A stretch of DNA of 64,000 bases from Rosa chinensis (GCF_002994745.2 NW_020126835.1:62001-126000); one strand, 5' to 3'. Numbered from the stretch's first letter, positions 43,678 through 55,641 are shown. Made by a program: numbers and translations. The notes: generated by a model not told the origin, from the sequence alone.

Positions 43678-45552
43678 TCAATAATTGTTATTTACAGAGT
43701 TGGTACCCTTTTGTGAATCTTGTATAGCTTGCTTCAATATCTCTACTACCCGATTCATTGTTGGCCGGTCTTTTGCATTCTTGTTCAGGCAGCTATCTGC
43801 CAGCTTGGCGATTTTCCGAGCTGCATTAATAGAATACTGGTCTCTCAGGAGCAGATCTATTATCATGCTGAACTTCTTACTGTCTGCAGGGTACTGTCTA
43901 ACCCAATAAAGAAGCTTCTGCTCCGCTGTTGGCCGGTGTCTTTCTAAGACACGCCTCCCAGTGAGGATCTCATATAGCACCACACCAAAACTCCATAAGT
44001 CACTATGGATGGAAAGATGGCCTGTTTCAACATACTCTGGGGCAGCATATCCATGAGTCCCTACCACCCGATAACAAAAGCAAATACAATATGAACCAGG
44101 GAAAATGTTAAATAGAAGCAAAGAATCAGAAAGGCGAATAATAACTAATACCAATTGTCCTCTCAATATTGCAATTTAAACAAGATTCTGCCAACCTCCA
44201 AATGAAGTTGACATTGATTTCTAAAAGAACTTGGGGTAGTAATAAAATAAGTCATCTATTATCTATTTACTGCTGTCGATACATGAGTACGGTCACCCTT
44301 TGGCCCTTATCTAGCAAGCCCAAAGTCTGAGTGCTTCGGCTTAAAGTCCTCATCCAAGAGCACGTTGGAGGATTTGAAATCTCGATATATCACCTATTCA
44401 AACAATGCAACAAAAAAGGTTCAACAAAGTACATAAAAATTCTTGTCTTCAAACAAATAAAGAGCTACCATGCGAGGTAAGCCATTATCTACCATCCTTA
44501 AATACACGCTTTAGCATTTGGATATTGATGGGCAGAAGCAAAAATAGAAGACAGCTTTTGTTTCAGGCTCACAAGCAGAGCTGAACCAAATCTATGATGT
44601 AGTATTATAACATTAACATTAAAGCACAGAGAGCATTTTTAAGTAGCGAGAATTTAAATTTTTCCCCTTAATTGACTTTCAGCTACAGCAATGGAAGAAC
44701 AAGATCAGGGGACTAGTGTGTTGAAGTAAACAGTGGGTACCAATTAACGCGCAGAAATTACATAATGACAATTTAGTTCATGCTTCTTTTATATTACTCC
44801 CAAGTTTTATGTCCAATTTCGATTTGTACTAGACAGCAAAGAAGAGTGCATTGTCATTTGAAGGTTTTGAACTCAAGAACTCTTATACTATGTGACACAA
44901 CCACAGGGTCCCAACAGCTAAAGCTTTTAGAGAACAGAATACATCAAGATAATGGACAGTTACTGAAGTGACAGTGTCCAACAATGTATGTAACTGAAGG
45001 CAATAATATTATTAGCAGATACAATTTAAGTTCCAAAACCAGAGATGCCACTATAAATGCAGCAAACAAGTAAAAGATGTATGACGTAATAAGTAGTTGC
45101 TACATTCCTAGTCCTACTTCTAATACTTCACTAGCTTAAGCAGGTCATTATATTGATTTGGTATTCCATTGGTCAAATTCACATGGATGAGTCACATGTT
45201 CACATGATATGGTAGTTCTACATTCCAAACAAACTCAAAGGAAATGCAAGGTCACACATAGGTCAAATAAATGAAAACTATATTCACCTGGACTTCCAGT
45301 CCCTCGTGTAGATAAGCCAATCCGAGCTTGAGCAGCACCAAGCATTATTTGTAACCTCGTGATCCAAGGAAGAGGGTTCAAAACCCTGTTGAAAAGATGA
45401 TCTTCTAAGCTCCTATTAGGCATATATTCACATACCAATAGCCGTTGGATCCCTCTTTCTCCATCTATAGAGCAATATCCTAGAAGCTTTGCTAGATTTG
45501 GGTGACTTACCACACCAAGAAATTGAACCTCTGCAAGCCATTCTTTATGACC
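43678..45552 (-). pseudogene. RLCK-VII kinase pseudogene, copy A (PBL19/PCRK-like)
   Basis: Three exons on the minus strand. Exon a (45552-45288): [20 protein letters not shown] and [15 protein letters not shown], ending in a scrambled [13 protein letters not shown] where [10 protein letters not shown] is usual (frameshift). Exon b (44393-44271): VIYRDFKSSNVLLDEDF, then SDFGLAR followed by TAA. Exon c (44067-43678): [18 protein letters not shown] through kinase subdomains IX-XI to a normal stop. The acceptor before exon c is CGG where copy B has CAG. The P-loop exon was not found. Intact relatives are cytoplasmic immune-signalling kinases. Stop, frameshift and splice-site loss together make this copy dead. 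Confidence 0.88.
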
Positions 45553-45849
45553 CTAAATGAAAAGTTGAAAACAGCAACGAACCATAAGCTTGACAACTAA
45601 ATAGATAAAATGACAGAGAGGCACAAAATGTCACAATGTCTCCAAAATGGGCGTTTAAAAAAGGATAACTTTGAACTTAGAGTTCAGTTGAATGTGCGAG
45701 TCATTCTCAACTGTTTAAAAGAGTAATGAGATGTATCCTTTACACAGCCCAATATCATCTCAAGGGCTTAATCAATACTTTTATCCATCCACAAAATTTG
45801 ACGATCTGTTCCAATTCAAGTTCTTGAGAGAAAAAATCTCTTTCTTTAG

Positions 45850-46183
45850 TAACAGGTAAGAGCATTATCAGACAAAAGAACGCTGCATGATATGTTTTCC
45901 AGCTGAGAGAAACAAGTCTATTTACCATTAACTTTAGGAATGCTTTTGAAACACTACATGAAATCCATTTGCCTAATTCTATTCACTTTCCTTTTGGTTC
46001 TTGCTAACACTACAAATGATGATATTCTCTCCACATGTATATAAAATCCCAGACCCAATAAATCTACTAAACAGAACACATGTACTAATCATTTAAAAAC
46101 CATATGTTTATTAGCAAATGCAGAACAGGGCCACTACTAGAAGTATAGTCAAAACATGAAGATATATATATATATATATATAT

Positions 46184-46217
<34 letters not shown>

Positions 46218-46230
46218 CTATTCTTTAGGA
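45850..46230. repeat. Segment shared with the window start
   Basis: Matches 1-195 and 8095-8290 at high identity, apart from indels and a long TA run (46163-46217). It lies in or upstream of kinase copy A. No coding content is recognised. Confidence 0.75.
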
Positions 46231-47053
46231 ATAATTCAACCCCAAAAACAAGGTAATATAATTCACTATCTAATAATAACAACTCTTTCGGATCAGATTA
46301 TAAGACCATTCAATGCTACCATCACAATCATTCAACATCCAAGACTAAGAAAACCAATCAGCCAAGCAGTAATGGAGAAAAACCAAGTGGAATAAAACAG
46401 ACAGAAAAAATGGAAAAATTAACCAAACAGTTAAAGTTCCTCAATGGAATGAAACTATGAAAGACTGTCAGAGTGCAACTCCACTGGAACGGCCTTTTTG
46501 TCCGTTTTATCAAAGAGAAGAATGTCCAGGAACAAAAGGAAACTGTTCTTGTGTAGAAAATTTGTTTTAAGTGCATCTTTATGTACAAACTGAGTATCCG
46601 AGTATATAGTTAATTACTATTATATAGTGGGAAAAAAGCAAAGGGAAAGAGTGAGGGATAAAAGGAGTAATTAATTATAAGCAAGCCATACTTGGCATCA
46701 GATGCTGAGGCTTAAGATGGTTAAACTATTCCCTGTATATTTCTTCATTACCTGAATGGTCAGTTGATGTTCATTCAAACCAAGTTGTCTTCTAGTTTAG
46801 GGGATGTTCAGACGACTCTTGAGAATAGTTGTCAACCTAGTCCAGTGTGTCAAGTAATATGCGTTCATGCTTCTTAGTGAAAGCATCTGCAACTTCCAAT
46901 ATATCAGCTCTAATTTCTATTTTCTTTGCTTATTGTTTTAATATAGCCACCCTGCGGGAAATGGAAAACTCATACTAACCCTTTCTGATATACTTAATGT
47001 TGGAAACAAACAATATCATGTCTACATATGTGAAAGAAAAAAAAAAAAAAGAG
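46231..47053. other. Intergenic or kinase upstream sequence, no gene seen
   Basis: AT-rich with no recognisable exon. The missing N-terminal kinase exons would be expected here or nearby, but no P-loop (GxGxxG) coding stretch is visible. Confidence 0.4.
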
Positions 47054-47620
47054 GGTGCAGGCAGGTGGAGTTTAGAGACGTATAAATATTTTGCAGCTCA
47101 TAGAAATGCACAAAAACTAAAGATCTATATCAAACTGGTTTCTTTACTTCACTTATCTCTTTCTTGAATTGAGTTTTAACAGCCACCAGTTCATCCCTGT
47201 TGAGCTCAAACCTCCCTAATTTCAAGACTTTAGAATGCTTCTTGTTTTTGCTGATGAACAAGAAAGTAGTTCTTGTAGGAAAGTTCAATGTCCCTTCAAA
47301 ATTACCATCTTTTCCATGAAGAAGAAAAAGGGCTTCATGCAAATATTAACGTAGCTTAATTTAACAAACTAATACCGTTTTGAGTGTTTTAGCAAATTAG
47401 TTGACAACTTCTGATAAAGCAACCAAAGTAAATGTCAAAAGGCCAAATCATCAACCACTTATTAGCCACTAGGTTTGCATATTTCTGTACAATAGAGTAG
47501 GTCAGAGCAGAAACATAACACTAGCCTTTCAGAAAAATAAAGATAACATTGCATGGAAAATCTGAGATAAATTTATTATTTCATCATCATGACAGGCAGA
47601 AGCGTTGGACTAATCATAAA
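47054..47620 (-). repeat. Duplicated segment, copy A (mate at 52106-52678)
   Basis: High similarity to 52106-52678 throughout, for example AGGGCTTCATGC and CACTAGCCTTTCAGAAAAAT. A 70-codon minus-strand frame here (47342-47130, with FELNRDELVAVKTQFKKEIS) is shifted by indels in the mate, so I do not call it a gene. It could be a remnant exon. Confidence 0.75.
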
Positions 47621-48005
47621 ATAATTGTCAGGAAGAATTCTAACTTCATAGTTTTAGTTCCTCTGCATAAATAGAAATTTGAACTTTCCGGACCACTGCT
47701 AACACTGAAATCCCCCAAAGATGGGACTACTCAAGTCTCAAGATCCTGGTATCTCCAATTCTCCAGTGACAAAGAAAGTGAGAAAACTAATGGTATCAGA
47801 AACCTAGAATTTTATTATGTTAGTATGGCAACCTAAAATTATCGGATGGTACAAAGATAGAATTTATATCACAATGACGGTGTACATGGCAAAAAGGAAC
47901 AGCAAACCCCATGGATGATTGGTAAAGCTAATACTGTTCTAGTTCTTTTCTAATTCTGTTATGTTTATTCAACTATATTTTAGAGTCTTTCAAGTTAATT
48001 ATACT

Positions 48006-48075
48006 AGCAGAGTATAATTTGTTGAAGGACGCCCACAAGACGTTTGATGAAATGCCGAAGAGAGTTTTTGGTGTC
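48006..48075 (+). pseudogene. Possible PPR-repeat scrap
   Basis: AEYNLLKDAHKTFDEMPKRV resembles one plant PPR unit (…DAxxxFDEMPxR). It is a single unit with no flanking repeats, so at best a relic. Confidence 0.35.
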
Positions 48076-48604
48076 ATACTTTCGTACCTCATCCACTTCA
48101 GTTTACTTATTTTTATTTATAACCCCTTCTGTTGGCTATAGAATTTAGCTGAAAATAGTCAGTAAATTCAAGTTGGTTCTTCTACAAATGACATGCCGAT
48201 GCACTTTTCTTCATATCCCAATTCAACAGTATGATTGTACAAATGGGAAGTCGATCAAGATAAAAACATAAATGGAATGTTTACCTTGCTCTTTACTCAA
48301 AAGCAAATCATCACGTCTAATATCATAAATGGAATGTCCATGCATTCTGTCAAGGTTGAAATAACTTTTTTAAGTACATACCAAACAGGTCGTATCATCA
48401 TGGTGTGACCGGCCCTTGACTACTTGAATTGTAACATCTACATTATTTGAGCCTCTGTTTTAATTATTTTGATGGATTGAATCCCTAGTTCACCGGTTCT
48501 TAATTTGAGTTGATTGAATACGCAAATTTTAGTGGACTAAAATCTTTCTAATTAATACTCGATCTTGATCTTGAAGGCAGCTGTGTTCCTTTCTACAAGT
48601 TTGG

Positions 48605-48784
48605 CTTTGCAATATCTATATATGTTTGCTTTTAACTTGTACAAAATTTCCACAAACGTCCAACTCATTTTGGTTATAGTCAAGGTCAACCAAGTGGAAT
48701 TGATGTGCATCAAAGCCATCAAGCTTTTGGTGTATTTTCTTTCAGCTTTGACGTTCATGGAAAAGACTGAATTCATCTAATTAG
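48605..48784 (-). repeat. Dispersed repeat, inverted mate of 42326-42512
   Basis: Its reverse complement aligns along ~180 bp with several small gaps. It may be an old transposon relic present on both sides of kinase copy A. Confidence 0.6.
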
Positions 48785-49205
48785 TTAGAACCAAATTAAA
48801 ATCATTGGAAAACAATAAGCTTTTCGTGGATTTGGCTTCTATTCCGGTTTCTTTTTGGCGTTCTTTGAACTTGGTTCTAATCTGTCAAATGGCAGAGGGG
48901 TGCCTAGGCCTGATATCCTTCCACTTAAATTCTTTCAATCACAGATCAACTGGTTTCATTTCAAACTGTTTTCGATTCGGTTGGTAGTGTTGTTACTGCT
49001 GTTTATGCCAAGTCTTCGATGGTGGAGCATCGTGGATTGGCAGGTGGACAGAACAGTTTTAACAATTTGTTCATAAAATAGGAGAAACATACAAGAGTCA
49101 GAGCGGCCTTACTAAAACCGGATAGGGGTAAAACTCAAAGCCAGGCAAAACACCAAATCAAAGAAAAATAAGAGTGAAATCTACACCCCATTTTATAATC
49201 GATAC

Positions 49206-50960
49206 TGATAGGAGCAAAAAGTGTGACGATATTATTGAATATGTGCCACATTTTAGCCTTGTTTCTCCCTTAGTTTAGTGTTTTGAGTCATTAAGTCATT
49301 TTGAGAGTCTTGTTGAAATAGGCAGAAAAAGTAAAATTCATGAAAAATCCTAGTTGGATCAGGATTCCTCACTGTCGACTGTTTCTGCGGTCTTTACATT
49401 TTAATTCCCTTTATTTTCTCTAGAAATTTCTGATATTCTCCTGCTTGTTGTAGGAAACCTTGCCTGGTGGAACTCTTGGAAACAGCAATGATGGAGTCAT
49501 AAAATAAAGCATTTAAGATATTTGACCAAGCAATGAAGAAGGGAAATAAAGGAGAAAGACGTTTTCAGTTGGGGAATAAAGGAGAAAGACGTTTTCAGTT
49601 GGGGAATAAAGGAGAAAGATGTTTCAACTGGAAAATAAATAAGAGAAAGACGTTTCAGCTTGGAAATTAAAGGAATTGCCCCATTATGAGAGGAGTTAAG
49701 GCCATAAAGGAGATGTTTCAGTTGGGAAATTAAAGGAATTATGATGCAATCCCATCCGTCCAATGATGAAGGGTATGATCGACAAAAGCCAACTAATGCT
49801 CCCCTATAAATAGGCAACGTCCAGAACAGAATTTGCATCACTTCCCAGCCAAGATCACTTCCTGGCCGATCACTTCTTGGCCTATCACTTCCTGGCCAAA
49901 AACCATTCCAAGACTGCCCAATTCACTCCTTAAACTTCCATCACCTACAAGACCGTGACCACCATCCATCCATCAATCTACGAAGCTCTTAGGCGCTGAG
50001 TCAAGGATGCTCCACCACCATAGCAGAGACAAGTTCATCACCGTGTTGCTAAGCCGCTGAGGAAAGCTTCAAAGTGTAACTATGACTCTATTTACAATTT
50101 TTATTTCGGTTTTGTGTGTTTGGATTTACGAGTTGTGTAATTGGAGACATGAAATTTTCAGAATATTTTTATTAATATTTTTGAGATTTTCAGTTTATTA
50201 TTGAGTTAATTTCGAGAATTCTTTTATAATGCATGTTACAATCTTGTGCCCTTCTACGTGTTTAGGTAATTTTCAGAGTTAGATTAATAAGTTTGCATGC
50301 TAGAATAACGGTGAGAGTTCTTGTGTGTTTTCTTAATTTGCCAAGAGTAATTGTTATTTGTTAAGACGCTAAGTTAAACAAGTAGTAATTAGTTCTAACG
50401 AGTGGTAAAAATCATGCTTTAATGATTAAACAATTCTGGAAATTACGTGTTAAATTCTATGTGTAATGGTTAATTTGCACGTGTGAGTTGATTCGAGGGT
50501 TAGATAATACTACTAGTTAAGAGAATTACGCTGAGTGTTTTCGAAAATTAGTAGTATTAGGCTTGGTAAGGACTTTTCCGATCCAAGCCTACATTAGAAC
50601 AAATCAGATAAATGGATTGATCCGCTGAGGCTTTTCATTTGGGCTCTTATCTAGGCATTTAAGATGGGCACATTTTTGTAGCATGTTGAAATGAATTTTC
50701 TGTTTTTACACTTAGTAATTTTCGAGTGGTATTGGTCTAGGTTAGGGAAGTCGATCATTGTATATTGTTTTATTTGTTTTGTTTTTATTTTAAGTAGATT
50801 AGGAACCAAATTTGAAAACCCCCATTTTATTCTTTTATTTGTTAATTGACCTTTTTGTGTAGGTGTACCCTACAATCCACGGACTGAACGATCCCTGCTT
50901 ATCCTATACTGACAACTACATTTTGCAAGGTTAAATTGTGAGGCTATTTCAGCCGCATCA
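49206..50960 (+). mobile_element. Probable solo LTR (gypsy-type)
   Basis: Begins TGATAGGAGC and ends GCCGCATCA (TGAT/ATCA ends). An internal TATAAATAGG lies at 49804-49813, followed by a leader-like region with three CACTTCYTGGCC-type repeats (49847-49890). A perfect 30-bp tandem duplication lies at 49561-49620. There is no primer site or coding region on either side, and I could not match a target duplication, so the ends are approximate. Confidence 0.5.
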
Positions 50961-51454
50961 AATAGTCCATGTTTTCTTTTCTGGTAACTTAAATTTTGTC
51001 TAAAGAAGGAAAAAGAGAGTGAAGAACAAATTAGGGAGTGTGGAATTCACTCCTCAAGAAAAAGTATCACACACTGTCAAAAAAAGCACAAAACAATAGC
51101 AACCTATCAAACTACTTGATAAGTATCCCAACAATATAGCCCACAAATCCATTCGGGTCATCTTGTAACACTGACTACCTTCATCATTAGATATCCGAAC
51201 GAGATCAGCCATGACTACCTTTACAAAATCAATCAAGTCGGCCAATTTCTAAAGACTTGACTTGGAACTAAAAGCAAGTCAATTGTGATTTTCACATTTA
51301 TACCTCTAATCTCCAAAATCTTTTTGCTTCAACTATATGGTGTGGATTACCTTCAAAAACTATTTATTTGTGGCAGAAAACGAGCTAAAATAACTTCTTC
51401 AAATAATTAACGTACACCCATTTTGGACAGAATACTAGTCTCTTGAATACTGGT
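50961..51454. other. Intergenic, no gene
   Basis: No recognisable coding or repeat structure. Confidence 0.4.
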
Positions 51455-51900
51455 CTCAAGTACTGTCTAATCCAATAAAGAAGATTCTGCTCCGCAGTTG
51501 GTCGGTGTCTTTCTATGACACGTCTCCCAGTGAGGATCTCATAAGTCACTATGGATTAAAAGGTGGTGTGTTTCAACATACTTTGGGGAAGCATATCCAT
51601 GAGTCCCTACTCTCTACCACCTGATAACAAAAGCAAATACAATATGAACCATTATTCCAGGGAATTAGTAAAATAGAAGGAAAGAACCAAAAAGGCTAAT
51701 AAATAACTAATCCAATTTGTCCTCTCAATATTACATTTCAAAAAAGATTATGCCAACCTCCAAATGAAGTTGACACGGAGTCCTTAAAGAACTTATGCCT
51801 ACCCCTTTGGCCCTTCTCTAGCAAGCCCAAAGTCTGAGAGCTTCGGCTTAAAGTTCTCATTCAAGAGCACGTTAGAGGATTTCAAATCTCAATATATCAC
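51455..51900 (-). pseudogene. RLCK-VII kinase pseudogene, copy B
   Basis: Corresponds to exons b and c of copy A. Exon b reads VIY, then TGA in place of the Arg codon of the YRD catalytic loop, then DLKSSNVLL and an intact LAREGP. The intron acceptor before exon c is the normal CAG, but a 7-bp insertion follows GTGGTAG. About 23 bp are deleted in the LYEILTG region between short CATA repeats. The C-terminal ~80 codons are missing. A ~2.5-kb deletion relative to copy A joins this fragment almost directly to 52106. Confidence 0.85.
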
Positions 51901-52105
51901 ATATTCAAACAATGCAAGAAAAAAGGTTCAACAAAGTATATAACAAATTATTGTCTTCAAAGAAATAAAGAGTTACCATGTGAGGTAAGCCAGTCTCTAC
52001 CATCCTTAAATACACTCTTCAGCATATGGATATCAATGGCTAGAACCAAAAATAGAAGATGGCTTTTGTTTCAAGCTCACAAGCATATCATTGACTATGA
52101 AAATG

Positions 52106-52678
52106 GGTGCAGGCAGATGGAGTTTGGAGATGTATAAATATCTTGCAGCTCATAGAAACACACAAAAACTCACTAAAGATCTATATCAAACTGGTTTCTT
52201 TGACTTCACTCATCTCTTTCTTGAATTGAGTTTTAACAGCCACCAGTTCATCCCGTTCTTTACGCTAAGCTCAAACCTCCCTAATTTCTAGACATTAGAA
52301 TACTTCTAGATTTTGCTGATGAACAAGAAACTAACTTGTAGTAATGTTCAATATACCTCCATTATTTCTATTTTTACCATGAAGAAAAAGGGCTTCATGC
52401 ATATACATATGTAGCTTAATTAAACTAACTTATACCTTTCTCAGTGTTTTAACATATTAGTTCCCGACTACTGATAAAACAACCAAAGTAAATGACAACC
52501 GGCCATAGGCAGATACAAATCATCATGCACTTAGCCACTAGGTTTACATATTTCTGTACAAGAGAGTTGGTTAGAGGCCAGAGCAGAAACATAACACTAG
52601 CCTTTCAGAAAAATAAAGAGAACATTGCATGGAAAATCCGAGATATACTTTTTATTTCATCATCATGACAGGCAGGGC
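52106..52678 (-). repeat. Duplicated segment, copy B (mate at 47054-47620)
   Basis: See the mate. Indels disrupt the reading frame of copy A. Similarity ends at about GACAGGCAG in both copies. Confidence 0.75.
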
Positions 52679-53216
52679 AAAGCCTCTATGATCCACAACA
52701 AGTAATATTGACACATTAATTCACAGAATGCACTCCGTTAATTTGAAACACCAAAGAGTATGATCAACACCAAATACAGTATCTAATTCATTCATCTTGA
52801 ATAACAACTACGTCACAACAGAAAGCTGTATCTCCAATGCAAGTCAGCATATAAAGGTTTTAAAGTTAATATCTAAACTCCTCAGGAACACATATTCTAC
52901 TGTCAAGGATAGGTAAGATGACCTGAAAACAGCCAAAGATGGCCAAAGGAGTTTTCCAGGAAAGCCTTAAGACAATGTTTTCTCAAGCTTTAACAAATGA
53001 AGGGACTTCCACACTGCCCACCTGATGCCATCAACCTGCACCCATACACCTGAATAAGTCACAATCTAGAAAGGGAACCCTACTTAATACATGAATCAAA
53101 ATTCAAACTTGAACAAGAATTCACATTCTGAATTGACATTTCATGCAACTATTTCAATTGCACAAACATAGAGAACAGGCTTTAGAGCCAGCTGTTGTCA
53201 TTTGAATGGCTAGTGA
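52679..53216. other. Intergenic, no gene
   Basis: AT-rich, no coding signature. The start of the LINE insertion lies somewhere near 53150-53217. Confidence 0.4.
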
Positions 53217-53871
53217 ATGGCAGGTGGAATGGGAGAAGAAGGGGGAGAAAGGCAGGTTCATGGCACTTCTTCGATACAAAGGCAAGTTAATTGGAGGCCT
53301 CCTTCTGTGGGTTGTTTAAAAATGAATTTTGATGGGGCTTGCGATGCTAAAAATAATGTCTGTGGCCTGGGTATGGTCTTTAGAGATAACGTGGGTTTGC
53401 TAAAAGGGGCTATGGCAGTGCCACAGGTTGGAAACCTCCCCCCAAGATCGGTGGAAGCTCTAGCTCTTCTACATGGTTTACGCTTCGCCTTGCATGTGGG
53501 ATTTACGAGTCTAGAAGTTGAAGGTGATGCCCTTTCCGTGGTTAATGCGCTGGAGGATAGTTCTAATGATTTGAGTGTTGAGGGTAATATTATTGAGGAA
53601 TTTAAGTCTTTAGCTCAATTATTTCATGTTCGTAGTGGTCACTTTGTAAAGCGGGAAGGCAACAATATTGCTCACCAGTTAGCAAAGGAGGCTTTGAAAG
53701 TTAGTCAACCTTTTCTTTGTTTAGAGTCGGGGCCTCATTGGCTCCATCAGTGTGTCAGCATGGACTTATAGTGTGAAGTCTAGTGTGGGATACTCATGGT
53801 CCCATAACCCATTGTAATCGTTTCATTATTTAATGAAGTTCTTCTTTTGATAAAAATAAAATAAAAATTTA
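53217..53871 (+). pseudogene. 5'-truncated LINE end with complete RVT_3 RNase H domain
   Basis: An open frame to 53771 (184 codons) encodes an RNase H-like RVT_3 domain: WRPPSVGCLKMNFDGACDAK, GLGMVFRDNVGLLKGA, EALALLHGLRFALHVGF, VEGDALSVVNAL and REGNNIAHQLAKEAL, including the expected acidic residues (D of NFDGA, E of EALA, D of EGDA). After the stop, a ~60-bp 3' UTR and an A-rich tail (ATAAAAATAAAATAAAAAT) are typical of plant L1-type LINEs. It could also be a domesticated RNase H gene, but the tail and missing upstream ORF favour a LINE fragment. Confidence 0.75.
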
Positions 53872-54335
53872 AAGTACGTGGAGAAGAGTGCCAAATACAT
53901 AAAAGCAGTAAAAGACTAATTAACACACCCCCAAATGGAGGGATAGTAGAGCATCTACTGTCCAAGTTCAAACACCACATCATTCCACCAAAGAATGATT
54001 CAGAGAATAAAAGTTAAAAGAAAAAATAATTAAAAAAAGAGTTAAAACTAATCATTATCAACTGTAAGAATACTATGATTTCAATTTCATGTTGAGCCTG
54101 TAATGTGAGCTCAAAACTTCAATAATGAGGGAAAAAGAAGAAGCATGTCCTTACGTTTACAGCAGAACACCATCTTGATGAGTAAAATTCAACTGAATTA
54201 GAATTACATCTTAGAGTTACAACATTGGGATTTTACTCAAGTCTTGTAATTTTACCCAAGTCCTCTGCTTTTGGCATTAACAGTGAAACCGTGTTAGTTT
54301 TGGATTAATTTTACATTCACTCGTAAACAATAGTA
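53872..54335. other. Intergenic, no gene
   Basis: AT-rich spacer, nothing recognised. Confidence 0.4.
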
Positions 54336-55036
54336 TAGTGGCGGAGCCAGTTAAGGACGAGTGGAGGCCATTGCCCCCATTGAGATCATGACATTTGTCA
54401 ATTGGAGGGAGATTTTGAATATATGCCCCCACTAGAAAAATATGTTTACAATATATTTATGTGTTCCCACATCCCACAAACCGTAAACATATTATATGTG
54501 TTCCCACATTCCACAACCCACAAACCTTTTAAGTGGTGGCTGGATTAAACATATCAGCACTACAGCACGCGCATAATTCCACAAATCACAGTCAAACACA
54601 AACACAAGTACCCAACCGATAGTGTGATGAGCTCGATCTTCAGGAGTTCAGGTGATCTATTGTCCTCTTATAGTCTTATTGTGAATTTGTGATTCAGGTT
54701 GATTAATTTGTTTTTTTTTTTTTACTGTTTTTCTTCTCCTCTGTTCTCGTATATATCCAATTGAGAAAGTTGTGTATTGATTATTGAATTCATTATTTGG
54801 GCAGCATATTGTCTCTATTTTGTTGGGAAATATTGATTGCGTTATGTGCTAGGAAATAGCTAGTCTTTTTTTGTATAATGGGAATCAATTTTATGTAGTA
54901 TATGCATTGATTGCAAATGCAGGGGATGAAATGAATTGAAAATATTGTTAATATTTAGAAACCGTAATGTTGTGATCATGTGGTGTTTGGTTATTTTTTT
55001 GGCCCCCATACATTTTCATTTCTCCCTCCGCCACTA
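54336..55036. mobile_element. hAT (Tip100-like) non-autonomous element
   Basis: Ends TAGTGGCGGAGCCAG and CTCCCTCCGCCACTA share an 11-bp perfect inverted core (TAGTGGCGGAG) like Tip100-group hAT transposons. Flanking bases AACAATAGTA and AACAATACTA match at 9 of 10, near the 8-bp duplication typical of hAT. The ~700-bp interior has no transposase. Confidence 0.7.
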
Positions 55037-55142
55037 AACAATACTAAACCCAACCGACCAAACCCAATTAGAATTCTTTAGTAAACAAATAACTATGTGG
55101 GTAGCGAGTGAGTGAGGGAGAGAATGGAAGTACCCAATGAAG

Positions 55143-55365
55143 TCAGGAATGAGGATCGGAATCGATTAAGCTTCCGAGGTCTCTGCGAGCAGATTCTCTT
55201 CCAAACATGAAGCCGTACCTGATTCACAAAATTATTTGTTAAAACTTGAAAGGAATGGAATTCCGGGAAGTGAGAGAGAGAAAGTAAGTACCAGCGGGAA
55301 ACGGCAGAGAAGACTGTTGCCACTGCAACTGTCTGAACCAGACCGAAAGCTTTCTCCATTTTCAT
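55143..55365 (-). CDS. Small two-exon host gene, 47-49 aa, function unknown
   Basis: Exon 1 (55365-55292, or from the second ATG at 55359) and exon 2 (55218-55143) join at a GT-AG intron of 73 bp, in phase. The product reads MEKAFGLVQTVAVATVFSAV, then SRWYGFMFGRESARRDLGSL, then IDSDPHS and a stop. The N-terminal ~25 residues are hydrophobic and could be one membrane span or an organelle signal, followed by a short polar tail rich in Arg and Asp. There is no stop or frame break. It resembles small conserved plant proteins of unknown function, by impression only. It appears to be the only undamaged non-transposon gene here. Confidence 0.7.
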
Positions 55366-55641
55366 GAATAAACAAGGGAAGAGGTTTTACAAAACAAATA
55401 CGGTAAGCGAGTATTCTCAATTTTAGAAGAGAACTTAAGGGCTTTGGGCTCCAGTTGAGAGCCCAGTCTTGTACGACATCATGTACTTTGTTTTTGTTTT
55501 TTTTTTTTTAAATGATTGTACAAAACTGAAACTAGTCATATACGCATCCTCAGCAATAGTCATATAAGTTGTGCTGGGTCATCTTCTATTATAATGTAAG
55601 ACAGAGACTAGTAATCAATCAAGAAAAAAACCATTTTCTGT
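55366..55641. other. Upstream region of the small gene
   Basis: Contains the putative promoter of the minus-strand gene at 55143-55365, with no clear TATA box. A T run lies at 55498-55509. Confidence 0.4.

Larger units (their letters stand above)
47621..49205. other. Intergenic, mostly unassigned
   Basis: Apart from the PPR-like scrap at 48006-48075 and the inverted repeat partner at 48605-48784, I see no gene, inverted-repeat element or LTR here. It is AT-rich with short open frames only. Confidence 0.45.

Noticed and set aside
46163..46217. TA-rich tract as an origin or matrix attachment site
   Set aside because: It is a simple TA microsatellite expansion relative to the homologous segment at the left edge.
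47130..47342. 70-codon minus-strand gene
   Set aside because: The duplicated copy at 52106-52678 breaks the frame with indels, and no domain is recognised.
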